Below are positions 7,522 through 14,871 of a DNA stretch of 64,000 bases, piece by piece. The translations under genes and the position numbers were made by a program. The notes under the pieces are model-generated. The model was not told the origin of the DNA, did no database searches, and saw only the letters and a program-made list of their open reading frames with translations. Position 1 is the stretch's first letter, and every line of letters starts with the position of its first letter. Source of the DNA: an uncultured Bacteroides sp. (GTDB taxonomy: Bacteria; Bacteroidota; Bacteroidia; Bacteroidales; Bacteroidaceae); contig CAAFTU010000065.1 in the NCBI GenBank assembly GCA_900766005.1, forward strand, positions 17,508 to 81,507, given 5' to 3'.

Positions 7522-7598
7522 TATTTCTACTACTTTTATTTTATGAGGGATAAAGTTAAGCATTATTCCTGTTTTCAGTATCTTAAAAGCATCTTTTT

Positions 7599-7672
7599 AA
7601 TAGGCCATGACGCTTACTATGATGACTACAGAAACTAGGATGTGCATCGCTTGATTAAGATGATTGAGTGAT
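7599..7672. repeat. 74-bp direct repeat, ketosynthase-side copy
   Basis: It matches 6568-6641 at 73 of 74 bases. It encodes the last residues and stop of the ketosynthase-like protein and, overlapping them, a leftover 16-codon frame (7597-7647, MHILVSVVIIVSVMAY then TAA) that is the beginning of the deacetylase gene cut off by the insert. Confidence 0.92.
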
Positions 7673-8588
7673 TGATACCTTGATATTGGTTATAAATCAA
7701 TGCGTAACGGGATGAAGCTTCTTCTTTCAAGGCTTTTGCCGCCATCCAGAGAGCATAGGATGAAGCAGTCTGATATTCTCCGCATTGTTCTTTAAAGTTG
7801 CTATGCAGGGCATGAGGGAACAGACTGTGTTCCAGATCCGTATAAACGGCATCTGTTGCTTCCTGCCCGTTCTTGCCACTGATAAACCAGTCAATGTCTT
7901 CGGGTGCAAGCCCGTGAGATTTTAGAAAATGATGCATCCTGTTACTGATTTCCGGAGCACTCATCCGGGTGATAAAAGTATCTACCCCTTTCAGTTCGGC
8001 AAAAGTCTGTTCCTCTTTTTGTGCGCTTAACAGGAAAAATTGTGCTCCCTCACCGGCTGTCGTTCCTTTCAACAGTCCTAAACGCTGCTGAATGATATGG
8101 CTGGTAGGGGTTATTTCATCCATAGCACCTGCCAGTACATGCTGTTTGCCTTCGGCAATGCTTATGATGCCATCTATCAGAGCACTTTCAAAACTTAAAC
8201 CACGGTGTACATACGTAACATTATAAGCATGTATTTTGAGTAGCAAAGCTAGCTGTGCACCCACCGTATTAAAGGTGGACTGAATGAAAGCGGTGGGATT
8301 GAGCATCTGTTCCCGGTTGTCCATCAAGGCGTTCATAAACTTTTCCGTATCGGCCAGACAACCCAGTCCTGTAGCGGTGATAATGGCATCTACCTTTTCC
8401 GACGGGATATCTTTCAGACATTCCAGTCCGCAGGCTACTCCCATCTTGATCATGCGGCTCATGCGCCTCCGCAGATTGGCGTTGGTGATCATTTCTTTAT
8501 AATCAGGTTCCTGTGCGGAGAAATAAGGCTTTTCATTTCTGCTTTCCGCATGGATAGAGGCGATACGGTTGATATATACTGGGCACAT
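7635..8588 (-). CDS. Ketosynthase-like protein without the usual active-site Cys (chain-length-factor type)
   Basis: This 317-residue protein has a thiolase-fold pattern of the 'beta-ketoacyl synthase N-terminal-like' type (PF13723). Visible signs are IITATGLGCLADTEKF, NPTAFIQSTFNTVGAQLALLL and GEGAQFFLL. The nucleophile elbow that would read TACSS is VHRGLSFESA here, so no Cys is present. This suggests a non-condensing partner that shapes chain length, comparable to ApeC beside ApeO in proteobacterial aryl-polyene synthesis. The stop sits in the 74-bp direct repeat and ancestrally overlapped the deacetylase start. The start is 3 bp after the stop of the full ketosynthase gene, its likely heterodimer partner. 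Confidence 0.78.
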   Translation of the reverse strand: MCPVYINRIASIHAESRNEKPYFSAQEPDYKEMITNANLRRRMSRMIKMGVACGLECLKDIPSEKVDAIITATGLGCLADTEKFMNALMDNREQMLNPTAFIQSTFNTVGAQLALLLKIHAYNVTYVHRGLSFESALIDGIISIAEGKQHVLAGAMDEITPTSHIIQQRLGLLKGTTAGEGAQFFLLSAQKEEQTFAELKGVDTFITRMSAPEISNRMHHFLKSHGLAPEDIDWFISGKNGQEATDAVYTDLEHSLFPHALHSNFKEQCGEYQTASSYALWMAAKALKEEASSRYALIYNQYQGINHSIILIKRCTS

Positions 8589-8591
8589 ACG

Positions 8592-9782
8592 CTATTGGGT
8601 TAGAGTGGAAAATACGAGAGATGAGTTGTTGCCGCCGAATCCGAAGGAGTTGGATAATACATGCCGTATGGGAAGTCCCGACCGGAAAACCGTTTCAGGA
8701 ATGAGGCCGCTTTCTTCATCGGACAGATGGAAGTTCAGATTAGGGTAAATCAGTCCGTGACGGATGGAGAGTACGGAATATACGGCTTCTATTCCTTCCG
8801 AGGCTCCCAGGGTGTGCCCGATGAAAGCCTTGACCGAACTGAAAGGAGGAATACGGGTATCGAAGATACGCCGGATGGCTTTCCCTTCGGAAGCGTCGTT
8901 GCTGGGAGTGCCTGTACCATGTACATTGATATAGTCTATGGCTCCGGCTGTCAGCCCGGCAGAGGCTATGGCCTGACTCATGGAAAGGAAAGGCCCGTCT
9001 CCGTCGGGGGAACTTCCTGTCTGGTGGTAGGCTTCATTGGCATTGGCGTAACCGCTGAGTTCGCAATAAGGAGCTTTAGTAAGGGATTTATCAGATTGAA
9101 GAACAAGGTATCCGGCTCCTTCTCCCAGGTTTAGTCCGGCACGTGTGCGGTCGAAAGGACGGCAGTGCTCTTTGTCCAGTATCATCAATGAATTGAAACC
9201 GTTGAGCGTGAAACGGCATAAGGCATCCGTTCCGCCTACAAGGACAGCGTCCAGCAGACCATGCCGGATGAGGCGTGCCCCTAACATAATGGCATTTGCG
9301 GCGGAAGAACAGGCGGTGCTGAGGGTGGTCACCGTTCCTTTCACTCCCAAATAAGCGGCTATCATTTCGGTACTGGACCCACAGTCATGGGAGATAATGT
9401 CACGTAATCTCCCTTTTCGGTTATCTTCCCGGAAAGAGGCATAAAACCGCTCGCTTGCATCCATTCCTCCGATGGAAGTGGAAGAAATGAGCCCGATACG
9501 GGGAGAAGTGAAATCGAGTTCCGCATCACGGGCCGCTCCTTGGGCTGCCCACAAGCCCAGCAAGGCTGTACGTGAATACGTCTTGCCGGATGGAAGGGAC
9601 AGGAGTTTCTTTAATTCTTCATTGCTCTGTTTTACTTCGGACACGGGTACGTCAAGTGCGGTGGGGAAAAGGGTGATTTTCCCCATACCGTGTTTCCCGG
9701 CTTTTAAGGAATCCAGGTTTTCTTCCACTCCTTTCCCTATGCCCGAAATCACTCCCAGACCGGTGACATAGATCTTCCTCAT
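8592..9782 (-). CDS. 3-oxoacyl-ACP synthase (FabF-like ketosynthase)
   Basis: This is a 396-residue protein with the full KAS I/II pattern: VTGLGVISGIG at the start, nucleophile elbow STACSSA (Cys about residue 158), VHGTGT and IGHTLGAS for the two catalytic His, and NSFGFGGNN near the end. It condenses malonyl-ACP with the growing polyene. It overlaps the upstream ACP gene by 4 bp (9779-9782) and is followed at 3 bp by the Cys-less ketosynthase-like gene, an arrangement typical of a ketosynthase/chain-length-factor pair. Confidence 0.88.
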   Translation of the reverse strand: MRKIYVTGLGVISGIGKGVEENLDSLKAGKHGMGKITLFPTALDVPVSEVKQSNEELKKLLSLPSGKTYSRTALLGLWAAQGAARDAELDFTSPRIGLISSTSIGGMDASERFYASFREDNRKGRLRDIISHDCGSSTEMIAAYLGVKGTVTTLSTACSSAANAIMLGARLIRHGLLDAVLVGGTDALCRFTLNGFNSLMILDKEHCRPFDRTRAGLNLGEGAGYLVLQSDKSLTKAPYCELSGYANANEAYHQTGSSPDGDGPFLSMSQAIASAGLTAGAIDYINVHGTGTPSNDASEGKAIRRIFDTRIPPFSSVKAFIGHTLGASEGIEAVYSVLSIRHGLIYPNLNFHLSDEESGLIPETVFRSGLPIRHVLSNSFGFGGNNSSLVFSTLTQ

Positions 9783-10036
9783 TTCTGATGGGCGGTGATG
9801 TAGTCTGCCAGGGTACGTACCGAATAGAATATTTCCTTGCCTTTGGCAGGATTCTCTATCTTGATTCCATAATTCCTTTCCAGAATCAGGATAATCTCTA
9901 ATGCGTCAATCGAGTCAAGGCCCAGACCGTCATCTCCGAATAAAGGTGCTTCACTGTCAATGTCCTCCGGAGTGATTTCTTCCAGATTCAATGCTTCTAT
10001 TAATTCAACTTTCAGTTTATCAATCAATTCTTCCAT
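9779..10036 (-). CDS. Acyl carrier protein 1 of the polyene locus
   Basis: This 85-residue acidic helical protein has the phosphopantetheine attachment motif GLGLDSIDALE (Ser about residue 41). This is the usual length and layout for a discrete ACP carrying chain intermediates as thioesters. Its stop overlaps the ketosynthase start by 4 bp (ATGA), and it follows the long ketosynthase gene with a 5-bp gap. The locus has a second ACP at 14599-14850; in aryl-polyene systems two ACPs divide starter and elongation roles, though which is which cannot be read here. Confidence 0.88.
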   Translation of the reverse strand: MEELIDKLKVELIEALNLEEITPEDIDSEAPLFGDDGLGLDSIDALEIILILERNYGIKIENPAKGKEIFYSVRTLADYITAHQK

Positions 10037-10041
10037 ATTCT

Positions 10042-11772
10042 TTATTGTTTTTCAATCAGTTTAAATACTGCTTTATAGGTGTTCTTCCATAATTCACACC
10101 ACCCGATGATACAATAGTTCAGTTTCCCTTTTTGCATGACTATACGTGCGTATCTTTCCAGTTTTTCCGGCTGATAGGCTTCAGTGATGAAAAAGGTGTT
10201 TTCCCCTTGTATCTTGTGGCGGATGCAAATCTCGCCGGACACTACATTGGGTAGTGTGTAAACAAATACAGCCGGACTGGCTGCCTGGTCTCCTTCCCGG
10301 TCTATCAGTTGCTGGTGTCTGATGTCCGTATGCAGAGAGGAAGCGGCATTGGCAAGTAACATCCCCATTTCCAGTGGAGCGAATGTCTTACCTTCCAGCA
10401 AGTATTCGGCGGCCACATATCCCAATTTGCAAAGGTCATCCATTTTATAGAATTTCAGGTTGTTTCCGCCTGTTTTTTTATAGGTATCACGTATAAATGT
10501 GCCGAAATCCGGTTCTTCGGAATGAAAAATAAGTTCGTTGTTTATGAAGACAGAACTGTTTTCAATACGAACCTCCCGTGTACATCGGATTTCGGGCAAG
10601 GTGTTGTCCTCATCTTTGAACGGAGTATATTCCGGTAAAGATAAGACAATGGCTGCGTTGCATCCGCCGAATCCCGAAGCGGTTTTTACGCAATGTTTCA
10701 TCGGGATGCTCCGGTGGGTGGCATAGACCGGTATCGGCATAGGAACTCCCGGCGTTTCGTAACCCGGAGTGCCGAACAGGATGCCTTGTTTCAGTTCGTG
10801 CATACAGACAATGCTTTCAATGATTCCCGATGCTCCCAAGGTATGGCCGAAATAGGGCTTCAAACTATGGACGGGCACTTGTTCCAGATGAGCCAGTGTG
10901 AGGGCTTTGGATTCCATTTCGTCATTGTATACGGTAGCAGTGCCGTGAGCATTCACAAAACTGATATCCTGAGGGGCTGTCCCTGCTTCCTGCATGGCTT
11001 GGCGGATGGCGAAATAGAGTCCGTCTCCCGTGCGGGAAGGACCGGAGATGTGGTTGGCATCGTTACTGACGGCTCCTCCCGAAAGGATAACATGTTCTTC
11101 TGTTCCTTCTGAACTGAGCAATACGGCTCCGCAGGCCTCTCCCAAGTTCAATCCGTCACGGCTGCTGTCATACGGACGGCATGGGCGGGAGCTGAGAGAC
11201 CGGAAAGACCCGAAACCGCTGGTGATGAAATGAGAGAGAAGGTCACCTCCCGCTACGATTACCCGGCGGTAGATACCGTTCTCTATCATGCGTTTTCCTG
11301 CTATGAGGGCTGACACTCCTGAAATGCAGGCATTGGAAATGACATGCACCCGTTCCTCGGCATGGAAATAACCGGCAATGTTTTCTGCCATTTTCCAAAG
11401 AAAGACCGCTTCATCGGGATGTTCCGTATGACGGGCCAGTAAATCGATGTTCCCTTTGGTGGTGGAGAGGATGAGTCCGCAGGTTTTGTCTTCCAAAGTT
11501 TGTCCGGACTGACGGATGAGTTCGTTGATAGTCAGTATGAACAGTTGTTCCATCCGGGGATAGCCACTTACTCCTATGGCTTCCGCCTGTTGTTGCAATC
11601 TCTCTTGCGAGAGAGTGGCTGCCAATAGGGGAGTGTCCGCAATCCGTTTGTCCGTCTGCAGGGTGATACCGCTGTGATAGCTCCGGATGGCTTCCAGATT
11701 TTCCTGTGTGCCGAAACCCAGCGCGCTGATCAGGGTATCATGGGTGATATAGGTAGTCAGATGATGTTCCAT
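10042..11772 (-). CDS. Long ketosynthase with C-terminal half-thiolase extension
   Basis: This protein has about 576 residues from the ATG at 11772; an in-frame GTG at 11784 adds four. Residues 1 to about 385 form a complete ketosynthase: nucleophile SNACISG (Cys about residue 150), NAHGTAT and GHTLGASG His motifs, SGFGGCNAA near the end. Residues from about 400 form an extra domain with MGMLLANAASSLHTDIRHQ and SPAVFVYTLPNVVSGEICIRH, which resembles the N-terminal half of a ketosynthase with no Cys. Related short proteins exist as separate genes in other Bacteroidetes pigment loci (recalled, not searched). This suggests a fused partner subunit. It overlaps the thioesterase gene by 16 bp and is followed by ACP 1. 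Confidence 0.85.
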   Translation of the reverse strand: MEHHLTTYITHDTLISALGFGTQENLEAIRSYHSGITLQTDKRIADTPLLAATLSQERLQQQAEAIGVSGYPRMEQLFILTINELIRQSGQTLEDKTCGLILSTTKGNIDLLARHTEHPDEAVFLWKMAENIAGYFHAEERVHVISNACISGVSALIAGKRMIENGIYRRVIVAGGDLLSHFITSGFGSFRSLSSRPCRPYDSSRDGLNLGEACGAVLLSSEGTEEHVILSGGAVSNDANHISGPSRTGDGLYFAIRQAMQEAGTAPQDISFVNAHGTATVYNDEMESKALTLAHLEQVPVHSLKPYFGHTLGASGIIESIVCMHELKQGILFGTPGYETPGVPMPIPVYATHRSIPMKHCVKTASGFGGCNAAIVLSLPEYTPFKDEDNTLPEIRCTREVRIENSSVFINNELIFHSEEPDFGTFIRDTYKKTGGNNLKFYKMDDLCKLGYVAAEYLLEGKTFAPLEMGMLLANAASSLHTDIRHQQLIDREGDQAASPAVFVYTLPNVVSGEICIRHKIQGENTFFITEAYQPEKLERYARIVMQKGKLNYCIIGWCELWKNTYKAVFKLIEKQ

Positions 11773-12200
11773 TTCTTTTTCCACTCTATGTAAAAGGCAG
11801 GATTAACCAGTTCCAGTTCTCTATTTGTATTCAGGAATACCTGTGTAGTGGTTCCTGTTGCCACAATGTTTTGGTCCGATGCCCGGTAGATGGTGTATTC
11901 AAAAAGAATTTTGGCGGCATCACTGTGGATAAACCGTGTCTCGACAATCGCTTCCTCGCCAAAAGACAGCGGTTGTTTGAACTGGCAGGTCAGGTCTACG
12001 ATAGGAACTACATATCCTTCCCGGTAGATGCTCATATAGTCCAGACCGTATCGCTTTCCGAAAGCTTCGCGTCCGTCTTCGAAATAACGCACATATTCTC
12101 CATGCCATACTATCTGCATGGAATCTATCTCACTGAAGCGGACTTTGATGGTGGTCCGGTCCGTCAGTGCCGCCTGATGTGGACTTGTTTTTCGTTTCAT
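11757..12200 (-). CDS. Acyl-ACP/acyl-CoA thioesterase (4-hydroxybenzoyl-CoA thioesterase family)
   Basis: This is a 147-residue hotdog protein starting MKRKTSPHQ. I chose the ATG at 12200 because it forms an ATGA overlap with the upstream dehydratase stop, as elsewhere in this operon; 12230 gives a longer frame. The family motif KVRFSEIDSMQIVWHGEYVR has the catalytic Asp in the EIDSM segment and is followed by YFEDGREAF. In aryl-polyene clusters a thioesterase of this type (ApeK-like) is thought to edit or release stalled chains. It sits in the tightly coupled core of the operon. Confidence 0.85.
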   Translation of the reverse strand: MKRKTSPHQAALTDRTTIKVRFSEIDSMQIVWHGEYVRYFEDGREAFGKRYGLDYMSIYREGYVVPIVDLTCQFKQPLSFGEEAIVETRFIHSDAAKILFEYTIYRASDQNIVATGTTTQVFLNTNRELELVNPAFYIEWKKKWNII

Positions 12201-12634
12201 TCTTTCTTCAGATATATTTTCATCCGGCATTCGGCCAGCAATTCATCGTTTTCTTTTACCTCGGCGGTAATCAGGGTGATATCAAATACTTCCTGAACGA
12301 TGGTTATACCGGTATATAGTTCTGCTCCGGCAGAAGGAAGACGGAATAGTTTCATCTTTTCTACCGAACCGATAAAACCTAATGGTACAGGTTCTTTCCG
12401 CAGCATATAGATATAACCTACACGTGCCGCCGCCGACTGGGCGATGTGCTCTATGATTCCCGTTTCCTGTAATACACCGTCCCGGCAGAACAGGTTGTCG
12501 GTAGTGACGGTCAGCCCTGACCAGGATGTATTTTCTTCTATCCCATAGAAGCGGTCTATCATTACCATGGGCGGGCGTTGGGGAATCAGCCGGAACAGCT
12601 CTTCTCCCTGACAGATGATTTCTTTGCTGCTCAT
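12197..12634 (-). CDS. Divergent hotdog 3-hydroxyacyl-ACP dehydratase (ApeP/FabZ-like)
   Basis: This is a 145-residue protein starting MSSKEIICQG, chosen for its ATGA overlap with the methyltransferase stop. It shows LIPQRPPMVMIDRFYG and IIEHIAQSAAARVGY, the latter matching the helix of FabZ-like enzymes in which the Glu acts in catalysis. The HFPG-type motif of classical FabZ is replaced by a less typical segment. It probably works with the dehydratase at 3646-4026 to dehydrate intermediates. Both ends overlap neighbours by 4 bp, so it is translated as part of the operon core. Confidence 0.78.
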   Translation of the reverse strand: MSSKEIICQGEELFRLIPQRPPMVMIDRFYGIEENTSWSGLTVTTDNLFCRDGVLQETGIIEHIAQSAAARVGYIYMLRKEPVPLGFIGSVEKMKLFRLPSAGAELYTGITIVQEVFDITLITAEVKENDELLAECRMKIYLKKE

Positions 12635-13701
12635 TTCAGTCTGCATTGCAGGATACTGTGTCCCAGTCCTATGTTATCTTGAATTTCTTCCACTTCCAAT
12701 CCGGCATTTTCAATGCAGCGGATCAGGTCATCCGAATGGAACATCTTACTGTTGCCGTTGGCCATTGCTGTAAAGTAGAGGCTGATTTGTGTCAGGCAAT
12801 AAGATGCTGTTTCATACCGTTGGCGATCCCATAATGTTTCCATAATATAGACTTTGCTGTCTTTGCCGATGGATTGTGCCACACGGGTCAGGATGCTGAT
12901 GACTTCTTCTTCCGAGAAGCAGTCCAGAAACTGGCTCATCCATACAGCGTCAAAACCCGTGGGAAAGGGCACGTCCCGATCCAGCAGATTGGCGCCGTGA
13001 CCGTGTATGCGTTCACTACCGGACAAACCGGCCGTTTGCTTTCTCATCATTTCCAGTTGTTGAGGCAGGTCCACGATGGTTACTTCCACTTCCTTATTAT
13101 ATTGTACGCATTGTGTGGCCCATCTGCCGGTATTCCCGCCAATATCGAGCAAGCGTTTCGGGTGATGGCTGAACACGATTTCCAACGCTTTGCCGAATGA
13201 CTGGTCCGAATAGAAATGATCAAAGCCGAACCAGCTTTTCTGTACCTGTTCCGGCAATTGGGACAGACCTTCGTAAATGGTAGGCCATTCTCCGAATACT
13301 TTCAATCCTTCCGGACGCCCGTTTAAAAGAGCTTCTTCCAAATGGAACAAGCCTTGATAGTTCACATCGTGATTGAATTCCATATTGACACGAGCCATTT
13401 TATCGTTCAGCAGAAACCAGCCTGCCTTGGCCAGTACATAACGGTCTTCTTCCAACAGGATGGTTCCGATGGTCAGCGATGCTTCCAGTAATACTTGTGC
13501 CGCATAGCGTGTCAGTCCGGTCTGCCCGCTGATTTCTTGCAGCGTATATCCTTCCCGTTTGCCGGACAATAATTGGAAAATTCCGAATTTCAACATCAGG
13601 CGCGATACTTGGAATACCACAGGACCGAAAGCTATCTCTTGTGCCAGTCTTTGCGCTTCGGCAGCCGTACATTGTTCTTTTGTATATCTTTTATGCATCA
13701 T
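12631..13701 (-). CDS. SAM-dependent O-methyltransferase
   Basis: This protein has about 356 residues from the ATG pair at 13701/13698 (MMHKRYTKEQ). A longer frame from 13767 would overlap the acyltransferase gene and adds a non-conserved head. The N-terminal part is a winged-helix dimerisation domain (about 20-120, LQEISGQTGLTRYAAQVLLEA). The C-terminal part is a class I methyltransferase with RLLDIGGNTGRWA as SAM motif I and VTIVDLPQQLEMMR as motif II. This is the layout of plant-type O-methyltransferases. In flexirubin/aryl-polyene loci such enzymes methylate the aryl head group, so a 4-methoxy or 3-methyl aryl product is plausible; the target site is inferred. Confidence 0.85.
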   Translation of the reverse strand: MMHKRYTKEQCTAAEAQRLAQEIAFGPVVFQVSRLMLKFGIFQLLSGKREGYTLQEISGQTGLTRYAAQVLLEASLTIGTILLEEDRYVLAKAGWFLLNDKMARVNMEFNHDVNYQGLFHLEEALLNGRPEGLKVFGEWPTIYEGLSQLPEQVQKSWFGFDHFYSDQSFGKALEIVFSHHPKRLLDIGGNTGRWATQCVQYNKEVEVTIVDLPQQLEMMRKQTAGLSGSERIHGHGANLLDRDVPFPTGFDAVWMSQFLDCFSEEEVISILTRVAQSIGKDSKVYIMETLWDRQRYETASYCLTQISLYFTAMANGNSKMFHSDDLIRCIENAGLEVEEIQDNIGLGHSILQCRLK

Positions 13702-13714
13702 ACCAGATTTATTT

Positions 13715-14599
13715 TTATGTCCAGAACGGGTAGTAATTGAACCATTGTTCCGGATACTGCCGGACAATCTTTTCCAGCGTTTGTGTATATTGCTCCAATA
13801 ATGCCTGTTCGGCCCGTTTCTCTTTCGTCCGTACTACTGTCTCGGCTATAAAGAAATGGAAACGATACGTTCTTTGGGCTTCACGCATGGCAAAATAGAA
13901 TACGACGGGTACTTTTAACTTCGAAGCCAGCAGGAAAGGGCCCATCGGAAATTTGGCTTCTTTTCCCATGAAAGAAGTCGTGAGTAATTTCTCTTTATTC
14001 AGATAGCGGTCTCCCTGAAAGCAGACATACTCCCGGCGGTCCAGCGCTTCCGTGATGCGGAATACATGTGTCAGGCTGTCTTCATTCACCGGAATTATTT
14101 TGTAGTCTCGCGTAGAGGCGTTCTTTTCCAAAATCTCCTTTATCCGTTCGTGTTCGGCGTCAAACATGACGATATTGATCTTTTTGCCATATTCATCGAA
14201 GAAAGGAGCGCCTATTTCCCAGTTGCCCACATGGGCGCCAATCATAATTACTCCGGTGTTTCCGTTTAGTACGTCTAAAAATGCCTGATAGTTCTCAAAC
14301 TTGAAATGATACTTGCCGGTCATTCCGTTGCCGATGGCCACTTTGTCAATCAATATTTGTCCCAGCCGGTAATAGTTTTTCAGGAGCAGTGCGACGGATT
14401 TCAGCCGTCCGTATTTCAGCCTGTTCCGTGCGTAACTCCAAGTATTGCCCGTTGCTTTCGGTGCGAAAGGTATGAAGTAGAGGACGACCAATGCCAGGAA
14501 GCCGTAGGCCGCAGTTATCCCCAGACAGCGGATCATGTAGATAAAGAACATGTATCCGAATATGCCTCCTCTTGTCTTACCTTTCCATGTTTCGGACAT
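13715..14599 (-). CDS. LpxL/HtrB-type lysophospholipid acyltransferase
   Basis: This 294-residue protein has an N-terminal membrane helix (about 15-45) and the catalytic H(x)4[DE] motif in GAHVGNWE (about 122-129), followed by EYVCFQGDR and KFPMGPFLLASKLKVPVVF, all typical of lipid A acyltransferase-family proteins. In aryl-polyene clusters this enzyme probably transfers the finished polyene acyl chain from ACP onto a lipid or sugar-lipid acceptor at the inner membrane. It shares one base with the ACP 2 stop (TGATG at 14599) and lies 13 bp before the methyltransferase start. Confidence 0.86.
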   Translation of the reverse strand: MSETWKGKTRGGIFGYMFFIYMIRCLGITAAYGFLALVVLYFIPFAPKATGNTWSYARNRLKYGRLKSVALLLKNYYRLGQILIDKVAIGNGMTGKYHFKFENYQAFLDVLNGNTGVIMIGAHVGNWEIGAPFFDEYGKKINIVMFDAEHERIKEILEKNASTRDYKIIPVNEDSLTHVFRITEALDRREYVCFQGDRYLNKEKLLTTSFMGKEAKFPMGPFLLASKLKVPVVFYFAMREAQRTYRFHFFIAETVVRTKEKRAEQALLEQYTQTLEKIVRQYPEQWFNYYPFWT

Positions 14600-14850
14600 C
14601 AGTCTTCTTTTTGCATATGTGAAATTACCAGATTATAGAAATCCTGGAAGGTTTTGATACCGGCAAAATCTTTGGCTGTAACGGTGAAACCGAAATTCTT
14701 GTCAATCAGTACTACCATATCCACCAGGTCAAGGCTATCCAATTCCAAGGTTTGCATCAAAGGTGCGTCCGGTTGGATCTGTTCTACATCAATCTCAAAT
14801 TCTTCGGCCAGGGTGGTTCTGATCTTTTCGATGATTTCTTCGTTGGTCAT
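14599..14850 (-). CDS. Acyl carrier protein 2 of the polyene locus
   Basis: This 83-residue acidic protein has the attachment site LELDSLDLVD (Ser about residue 38) and the four-helix ACP pattern. It differs clearly from ACP 1 (GLGLDSIDALE), so the two are not a recent duplication. The stop overlaps the acyltransferase start by one base (TGATG). It follows the first ketosynthase gene by 21 bp. Confidence 0.88.
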   Translation of the reverse strand: MTNEEIIEKIRTTLAEEFEIDVEQIQPDAPLMQTLELDSLDLVDMVVLIDKNFGFTVTAKDFAGIKTFQDFYNLVISHMQKED

Positions 14851-14871
14851 AAATTTATATATTGGTTTGAA

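Larger units (their letters stand above)
6642..7672. mobile_element. Candidate 1031-bp insertion unit carrying one KilA-N gene
   Basis: The unit is defined as the KilA-N gene plus one copy of the flanking 74-bp direct repeat. Removing it leaves the ketosynthase-like gene overlapping the deacetylase start by 13 bp, matching the tight packing of the rest of the operon. It carries no transposase, integrase or terminal inverted repeat. The length of the duplication is far above a transposon target-site duplication and fits single-crossover integration of a circle or a homology-driven insertion. The mechanism is inferred. Confidence 0.5.

Noticed and set aside
6642..7598. Insertion sequence or prophage remnant around the KilA-N gene
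   Set aside because: No transposase, integrase, terminal inverted repeats or other phage genes are present; only one gene lies between the duplicated borders.
12631..13767. Longer methyltransferase frame from 13767
   Set aside because: The extra 22 residues overlap the acyltransferase gene out of frame and have the composition of its shadow; the ATG at 13701 fits the operon spacing.
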